DNA of 10,831 bases from positions 1 to 10,831 of the forward strand of contig JAEVYT010000016.1 in the NCBI GenBank assembly GCA_023392615.1. Direction: 5' to 3'. This stretch comes from Bacillota bacterium. GTDB taxonomy: Bacteria; Bacillota; Clostridia; Lachnospirales; Lachnospiraceae. A program made the position numbers and the translations under genes. Numbering within the stretch: position 1 is the first letter of the stretch; every line of letters begins with the position of its first letter. Positions 6,623-10,831 of this stretch are shown here, in pieces. The notes under the pieces were generated by a model. It was given only the letters and a program-made list of their open reading frames with translations. It did not search any database and was not told the DNA's origin.

Positions 6623-6636
6623 TTAATTCATTAATT
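6623..6636. repeat. TTAATT direct repeat in the kinase leader
   Basis: TTAATT occurs at 6623-6628 and again at 6631-6636, separated by CA. It lies just downstream of the kinase -7 box, around the predicted transcription start, where an operator could act. The sequence is very AT-rich, so chance is a real alternative. Confidence 0.3.
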
Positions 6637-6642
6637 GAGTTG

Positions 6643-6674
6643 CAAATATAGTAAAACTTGTCGGGTTTAACAGA
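6643..6674 (-). promoter_or_regulatory. Promoter for the kinase-phosphatase operon
   Basis: On the minus strand, TCTG (6674-6671, one mismatch to TTTG) and TATATTTG (6650-6643, exact) are separated by 20 bp. The ATG at 6602 follows about 40 bp after the -7 box. It overlaps the divergent tex promoter region, so the two may affect each other. Confidence 0.62.
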
Positions 6675-6690
6675 TTTATATGTATTTTTG
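6657..6690 (+). promoter_or_regulatory. Promoter for tex
   Basis: TATTTTTG at 6683-6690 matches TAnnTTTG. CTTG at 6657-6660 is a possible -33 box with a 22-bp spacer, slightly long. The ATG at 6721 is 30 bp downstream of the -7 box. The whole element overlaps the divergent kinase promoter. Confidence 0.55.
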
Positions 6691-6720
6691 TCGCTCATTT
6701 ACTGTCAAAAAATACAAATT

Positions 6721-8853
6721 ATGGAATTATTTCACAAGATGATTTCCGGTTTTCTGGGCATACCGGAAAGACAAATAAGCAGCACGCTCCATCTTTTGGG
6801 CGAAGGTGCTACGATTCCTTTCATCAGCCGATACCGCAAAGAAGCCACTGGCGGGCTGGATGAGGTGCAGATAGAGCAGATCAAAGAGCAACACGATAAG
6901 TTGTGCGACATAGCCAAACGGAAAGAAACGATTCTCGGCACCATCACCGAACAGGGCAAACTGACTGCCGAACTGGAAAAGCGCATCAACGACACCTGGA
7001 ACCCGACGGAACTGGAAGATATATACCTCCCTTACAAACCCAAACGGAAGACACGTGCCGAAGTGGCCCGCCAGAAAGGGCTGGAGCCGCTTGCCACCAT
7101 CCTGCTGTTGCAACGGGAAAACAACCTTAGCGCCAAAGCTGCTTCCTTTGTAAAAGGTGAAGTGAAAGATGTGGAAGACGCGCTGAAAGGTGCGCGTGAC
7201 ATTATCGCGGAGCAGGTGAACGAAGACGAGCGTGCCCGCAACGCGGTACGTAACCAGTTTGGGCGACAGGCAGAGATTACGGCCAAACTAGTCAAAGGAA
7301 AAGAGGAAGAAGCAGCGAAATACCGCGATTATTTCGATTTCTCCGAGCCACTGAAACGTTGCACGTCCCACCGTCTGCTCGCCATCCGCCGGGCAGAGTC
7401 GGAAGGGTTGCTGAAAGTGTCTATCAATCCCGACGACGAGGCCTGCATCGAACGTTTGGAACGCCAATTCGTACGTGGCAACAACGAATGTAGCCGGCAA
7501 GTGGGCGAAGCCACGACGGATGCTTACAAACGGTTGCTCAAGCCTTCCATTGAGACAGAATTTGCCGCCCAATCCAAAGAGAAAGCCGACGATGAAGCAA
7601 TTCGCGTATTCACCGAAAACCTCCGCCAACTTCTTCTCGCTCCGCCATTGGGACAAAAACGGGTGCTCGCCATCGACCCCGGATTCCGTACCGGATGTAA
7701 GGTGGTTTGTCTCGACGCACAAGGCAATCTGTTGCATAATGAGAATATCTATCCGCATCCTCCGATCAACAAGACCGGCGAGGCTGCTTCGAAACTTCGC
7801 AAGATGATTGAGGCCTACCAGATAGAAGCCATCTCCATCGGCAACGGAACGGCAAGCCGGGAGACGGAAGATTTCATCAACAGTCAGAGTTTCGACCGTC
7901 AGATACCCGTGTTTGTAGTCAGCGAGCAGGGGGCTTCCATTTATTCGGCTTCCAAAATTGCTCGTGACGAGTTTCCGGATTACGACGTAACGGTGCGTGG
8001 GGCAGTCTCCATCGGACGCCGCCTGATGGATCCGTTGGCAGAGTTGGTGAAGATAGATCCAAAGTCTATCGGCGTGGGTCAATACCAACACGATGTAGAC
8101 CAGACGAAGCTGAAGAAAGCACTCGATCAGACGGTAGAGAATTGCGTGAATCTGGTCGGGGTAAATCTGAATACGGCAAGCAGTCATCTGCTCACTTATA
8201 TATCCGGTCTGGGCCCCCAACTGGCACAGAACATTGTCAATTACCGGGCGGAGAACGGAGCTTTCAGTTCGCGGAAAGAACTGATGAAAGTGCCGCGCAT
8301 GGGCGCCAAAGCCTTCGAGCAATGCGCAGGATTTCTTCGCATCCCCGGAGCTAAAAATCCGTTGGATCATACCGCCGTGCATCCGGAAAGTTACCACATC
8401 GTAGAGCAAATGGCCAAAGACCTGAAATGCACCATCGACGAGTTGATAGCCGACAAGGAACTTCGCCGGAAGATCAATATTTCCGACTACATCACTCCTA
8501 CCGTCGGCCTGCCTACCTTACAGGACATTCTGCAGGAGCTCGACAAGCCGGGACGTGACCCGCGCAAGGCTATCAAAGTCTTCGAGTTCGACAAGAACGT
8601 ACGCACCATAGCCGATTTGCGCGAAGGGATGATTCTTCCGGGCATTGTAGGCAATATCACTAATTTCGGTGCGTTTGTCGATATAGGAATTAAGGAGAAC
8701 GGTCTTGTACACCTTTCTCAATTAGCGGAACGGTTCATTTCCGACCCGACAGAAGTGGTGTCCATCCATCAGCACGTCATGGTGAGGGTGATGAATGTAG
8801 ATTATGACCGGAAACGGATTCAACTTAGCATGATCGGGGTACCGCAAGACTGA
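6721..8853 (+). CDS. tex: Tex-family RNA-binding transcription accessory protein
   Basis: A 710-residue cytoplasmic protein of the Tex/YhgF family, conserved nucleic-acid-binding proteins linked to transcription and RNA handling. The Tex N-terminal helical region (about 1-300) includes GEGATIPFISRYRKEATGGL (27-46), a hallmark of the family. A YqgF/RNase H-like domain starts at RVLAIDPGFRTGCK (314-327). Helix-hairpin-helix repeats follow, with SGLGPQLAQNIVNYR (495-509) and VPRMGAKAFEQCAGFLRI (524-541). An S1 RNA-binding domain lies at about 636-706 (GMILPGIVGNITNFGAFVDIG). The protein ends soon after the S1 domain, without a long tail, so it is at the short end of the family. The frame is open from 6658, but 6721 is preferred because the family N-terminus begins there and the promoter box lies in between. 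No clear Shine-Dalgarno sequence is seen. Confidence 0.97.
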   Translation: MELFHKMISGFLGIPERQISSTLHLLGEGATIPFISRYRKEATGGLDEVQIEQIKEQHDKLCDIAKRKETILGTITEQGKLTAELEKRINDTWNPTELEDIYLPYKPKRKTRAEVARQKGLEPLATILLLQRENNLSAKAASFVKGEVKDVEDALKGARDIIAEQVNEDERARNAVRNQFGRQAEITAKLVKGKEEEAAKYRDYFDFSEPLKRCTSHRLLAIRRAESEGLLKVSINPDDEACIERLERQFVRGNNECSRQVGEATTDAYKRLLKPSIETEFAAQSKEKADDEAIRVFTENLRQLLLAPPLGQKRVLAIDPGFRTGCKVVCLDAQGNLLHNENIYPHPPINKTGEAASKLRKMIEAYQIEAISIGNGTASRETEDFINSQSFDRQIPVFVVSEQGASIYSASKIARDEFPDYDVTVRGAVSIGRRLMDPLAELVKIDPKSIGVGQYQHDVDQTKLKKALDQTVENCVNLVGVNLNTASSHLLTYISGLGPQLAQNIVNYRAENGAFSSRKELMKVPRMGAKAFEQCAGFLRIPGAKNPLDHTAVHPESYHIVEQMAKDLKCTIDELIADKELRRKINISDYITPTVGLPTLQDILQELDKPGRDPRKAIKVFEFDKNVRTIADLREGMILPGIVGNITNFGAFVDIGIKENGLVHLSQLAERFISDPTEVVSIHQHVMVRVMNVDYDRKRIQLSMIGVPQD

Positions 8854-9721
8854 TTGCTTCTCTTTTCTCTCCCCACCACACGATCAGAATCGTAAATACA
8901 ATCATAAGTACTGTGCAAATGAGCGAGCCTTCAAAACCGAAGGCTCCGCCATTCAGTACGTTTTCTTCGGGCATACGCAAAGTCAGCATACTGGTGGTGA
9001 AGTTGTTTCCGCTTACCTGATAACCGAGGATGGGGCCTTGAATCCAATTCCAGAAAAGATGGAGCGAGATAGGGAAACACAGGTTCCGCGTATATAGATA
9101 GGAAGCTCCCAGCAGCATACCTGCCAGCAACAGGTTGAGCATGGGCAGGAAAGCGATTTCGGGATTGAAGATGTGCATAAAGGCAAATAACGCTGCCGAG
9201 ACGAAAAGCGCCAGGAATTTATTCATGGTGGTATGCAACAGGCGTCCGAGGATATAGCCGCGCATCAGTATTTCTTCGAACAAGGCGACCAGCAGGAAAA
9301 ACACCCACGAGCCCAGCAGATCCAACGGCTTGAACTGGAAACCGGTGACTTCTATTTCTCCCAAGACGAACGAGATTCCGAAGCCGAACAGATAGAGCAG
9401 GATTGCCATCAGGAAGCCATACCACAGTCCCTTGACGTGTCCTTTTAAGGAGAGCCCCAAATCAGAAAACGGACGGCGTTCGAAGCGGAGCATAGGAATG
9501 GCGGCGGTCAGAACGGCGAGCAGCATACTGGCTTCGAGAATAATGTATCCCATCACTCCCGGATGGCGGGCTTCCACACCCAACACCAACGACAAACATC
9601 CGCGGGCCAGCGTACCATACAATCCAAGAAGGATGAAAAGTATCACAATAAACAGCGGGATACAAGCCCACACAGGAAGTCTTTTGGGTTCTTTGCCCCC
9701 AGCAATGTTGTCTGCCTCCAT
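8825..9721 (-). CDS. CPBP-family intramembrane metalloprotease (CAAX/Abi type)
   Basis: A 298-residue multi-pass membrane protein. Hydrophobic segments lie at about 18-48, 58-78, 98-120, 136-150, 168-185, 190-210 and 266-284. The CPBP catalytic motifs are present in order: EExxxR (E149, E150, R154 in FEEILMRGYILGRL), the FxxxH motif (F179 to H183 in FAFMHIFNPE), and the third motif with H221 and N225 (HLFWNWIQG). Relatives cleave prenylated proteins in eukaryotes. In bacteria they are linked to peptide processing, bacteriocin self-immunity or membrane protein turnover; the substrate here is unknown. The last nine codons overlap the 3' end of tex on the opposite strand. There is no bacteriocin gene beside it, so a bacteriocin-immunity role has no local support. 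Transcribed alone. Confidence 0.93.
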   Translation of the reverse strand: MEADNIAGGKEPKRLPVWACIPLFIVILFILLGLYGTLARGCLSLVLGVEARHPGVMGYIILEASMLLAVLTAAIPMLRFERRPFSDLGLSLKGHVKGLWYGFLMAILLYLFGFGISFVLGEIEVTGFQFKPLDLLGSWVFFLLVALFEEILMRGYILGRLLHTTMNKFLALFVSAALFAFMHIFNPEIAFLPMLNLLLAGMLLGASYLYTRNLCFPISLHLFWNWIQGPILGYQVSGNNFTTSMLTLRMPEENVLNGGAFGFEGSLICTVLMIVFTILIVWWGEKREAISLAVPRSC

Positions 9722-9745
9722 TTTTACAATTTGTTAATCCGGCTA

Positions 9746-9753
9746 CAAAATTA
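9746..9753 (-). promoter_or_regulatory. Possible -7 element for the CPBP protease gene
   Basis: On the minus strand this reads TAATTTTG, matching TAnnTTTG, 24 bp before the ATG at 9721. No good -33 box is seen, and the region is AT-rich, so support is moderate. Confidence 0.45.
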
Positions 9754-9795
9754 GATATAAAACATAAAAAAACATCATGTATTCTCTATTTTTCC

Positions 9796-9803
9796 TATAT
9801 TTG
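9796..9803 (+). promoter_or_regulatory. -7 element for the LRR-protein gene
   Basis: TATATTTG matches TAnnTTTG exactly and lies 21 bp before the ATG at 9825. No clear TTTG stands at the -33 distance. Confidence 0.55.
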
Positions 9804-9824
9804 TCAGAACAAATCTACAAAATT

Positions 9825-10831
9825 ATGAAAATAAAACTACTATTGATAAGTTTTTTATTGGCCGCTAATGCGTTAGAAGCAGCCGCCCAAGTGAGTAAAA
9901 CGTATTATGTGAGTAAGCCCGGCACGCTGATTTCCATGATGACTGAAGAGGAAGCCAACAGTGTCACCCATCTCACACTGACCGGCAAACTGAACGCGGA
10001 GGACTTCCGCCATCTCCGTGACGAATTTGATAATCTGAAAGTATTGGATATTTCGAACGCTGAAATCAAGATGTACAGCGGAAAAGCGGGAACTTATCCC
10101 AACGGGAAATTCTATATTTATATGCCGAACTTCATTCCTGCATACGCATTCTCGAATGTGGTGGACGGAGTGACCAAAGGCAAAGCCACGCTGGAGAAAG
10201 TGATTCTTTCGGAGAAAACAAAGAATATCGAAGATGCCGCCTTCAAAGGTTGCGAGAACCTGAAAATCTGCCAGATCCGCAAGAAGACAGCTCCCAACCT
10301 GTTGCCGGAAGCGTTGGCAGACAGCGTTACCGCTATCTTCGTCCCTCTGGGCAGCAGCGACTCTTACCGCTACAAGGACAGATGGCAGAACTTTGCGTTT
10401 ATCGAGGGGGAACCGGTAGAGACTATCCTGCAAGTGGGCGCCATGGGCAAACTGGAAGAAGAAATTCTGAAAGCGGGACTGCAACCCAGAGACATCAACT
10501 TCCTGACCGTGGAGGGTAAGCTGGATAACGCCGACTTCAAACTGATCCGCGATTATATGCCGAATCTCGTCTCTGTCGATATTTCCAGAACGAACGCAAC
10601 GGCTATCCCCGACTTCACTTTCGCACAGAAAAAGTATCTACTGAATATGAAATTACCTCATAATCTGAAATCTATCGGACAGCGGGTATTTAGCAACTGC
10701 GGTCGCCTTTGCGGCACGTTGGAGCTGCCGGCCAGTGTGACGGCTATTGAGTTCGGTGCTTTTATGGGATGCGATAATCTCCGCTATGTGTTGGCTACCG
10801 GAAATAAGATTACGACGCTGGGTGATAATTT
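9825..10831 (+). CDS. Exported leucine-rich-repeat (BspA-like) protein, 3' partial
   Basis: Open from the ATG at 9825 to the end of the window (335 codons plus 2 bases) with no stop, so the gene continues beyond. A signal peptide (about 1-21, LLLISFLLAANALEAAA before Q22) suggests export; there is no lipobox cysteine. The sequence has BspA/LRR_5-type repeats. Examples are LEKVILSEKTKNIEDAAFKGCENL (123-146), LNMKLPHNLKSIGQRVFSNCGRL (273-295) and LELPASVTAIEFGAFMGCDNL (299-319), each with the I-x-x-x-A/V-F-x-x-C-x-x-L pattern. A larger duplicated module of about 50 residues (about 29-77 and 204-254) carries the shared core GKL(N/D)xxDFxxxRD...NLxxxDIS. Such proteins are surface or periplasmic binders in gut Bacteroidota, usually of unknown ligand. 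Its promoter faces away from the CPBP protease gene. Confidence 0.88.
   Translation, partial: MKIKLLLISFLLAANALEAAAQVSKTYYVSKPGTLISMMTEEEANSVTHLTLTGKLNAEDFRHLRDEFDNLKVLDISNAEIKMYSGKAGTYPNGKFYIYMPNFIPAYAFSNVVDGVTKGKATLEKVILSEKTKNIEDAAFKGCENLKICQIRKKTAPNLLPEALADSVTAIFVPLGSSDSYRYKDRWQNFAFIEGEPVETILQVGAMGKLEEEILKAGLQPRDINFLTVEGKLDNADFKLIRDYMPNLVSVDISRTNATAIPDFTFAQKKYLLNMKLPHNLKSIGQRVFSNCGRLCGTLELPASVTAIEFGAFMGCDNLRYVLATGNKITTLGDN

Noticed and set aside
6603..6698. N-terminal extension of the sensor kinase to 6698
   Set aside because: It would bury the signal peptide behind 32 residues, and the TATATTTG promoter box lies inside it.
6658..6720. N-terminal extension of Tex to 6658
   Set aside because: The extra 21 residues do not resemble the Tex N-terminus and overlap the TATTTTTG promoter box.
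7288..8409. Long minus-strand open frame (373 codons) inside tex
   Set aside because: It lies wholly within tex, whose domains are unmistakable. The antisense protein shows no family signature and no promoter or start context.
8825..9721. CPBP protease as part of a bacteriocin or phage-defence island
   Set aside because: There is no precursor peptide, transporter or defence gene beside it; neighbours are tex and an LRR protein gene.
9873..10484. Minus-strand open frame opposite the LRR-protein gene
   Set aside because: The plus strand has a signal peptide, repeats and an uninterrupted frame; the antisense frame has no such support.

Overview
The window looks like the chromosome of a Bacteroides-type member of the Bacteroidota. 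The evidence is repeated promoter -7 elements of the form TAnnTTTG (often with TTTG or CTTG about 20 bp upstream), AT-rich start regions with weak or no Shine-Dalgarno sequences, a short Bacteroidota-style Crp/Fnr regulator, and a BspA-like leucine-rich-repeat protein. Species cannot be told from the sequence alone. I see no insertion sequence, phage gene, CRISPR array or rRNA, and no gene-free stretch longer than 300 bases.

Layout. Bases 1-350 hold tRNA-Ser(GCT) with an upstream promoter, then tRNA-Glu(CTC); each is followed by a terminator-like hairpin. Bases 351-506 hold no gene, only short repeats and the start of the next terminator. Bases 507-1235 (minus) encode a small unrecognised lipoprotein. 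Across a 108-bp divergent promoter region lies a Crp/Fnr-family regulator (1344-1928, plus). It converges, with a 2-bp gap, on an AraC-family regulator (1931-2833, minus).

Upstream of the AraC gene and on the same strand are a periplasmic metallophosphatase of the 5'-nucleotidase / 2',3'-cyclic phosphodiesterase family (2929-4671) and a membrane sensor histidine kinase with an ABC-substrate-binding-like periplasmic domain (4668-6602). The kinase and phosphatase genes overlap by 4 bp (ATGA), so they are almost certainly co-transcribed and translationally coupled. A second divergent promoter region separates the kinase from tex (6721-8853, plus), a housekeeping RNA-binding/transcription accessory protein. 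Tex overlaps the 3' end of a convergent CPBP (CAAX-type) membrane protease gene (8825-9721, minus) by 29 bp. The last gene (9825 onward, plus) is an exported LRR protein that runs off the end of the window.

How the genes may work together. The most suggestive unit is kinase + phosphatase. A periplasmic small-molecule sensor is made together with a periplasmic enzyme that would dephosphorylate nucleotides or cyclic nucleotides, so the enzyme may create or remove the ligand that the sensor reads. No response regulator is present in the window; the AraC gene downstream, with its own promoter, is only a candidate partner. The remaining genes look like ordinary, separately transcribed chromosomal neighbours. 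No clearly novel defence or mobile system was found.
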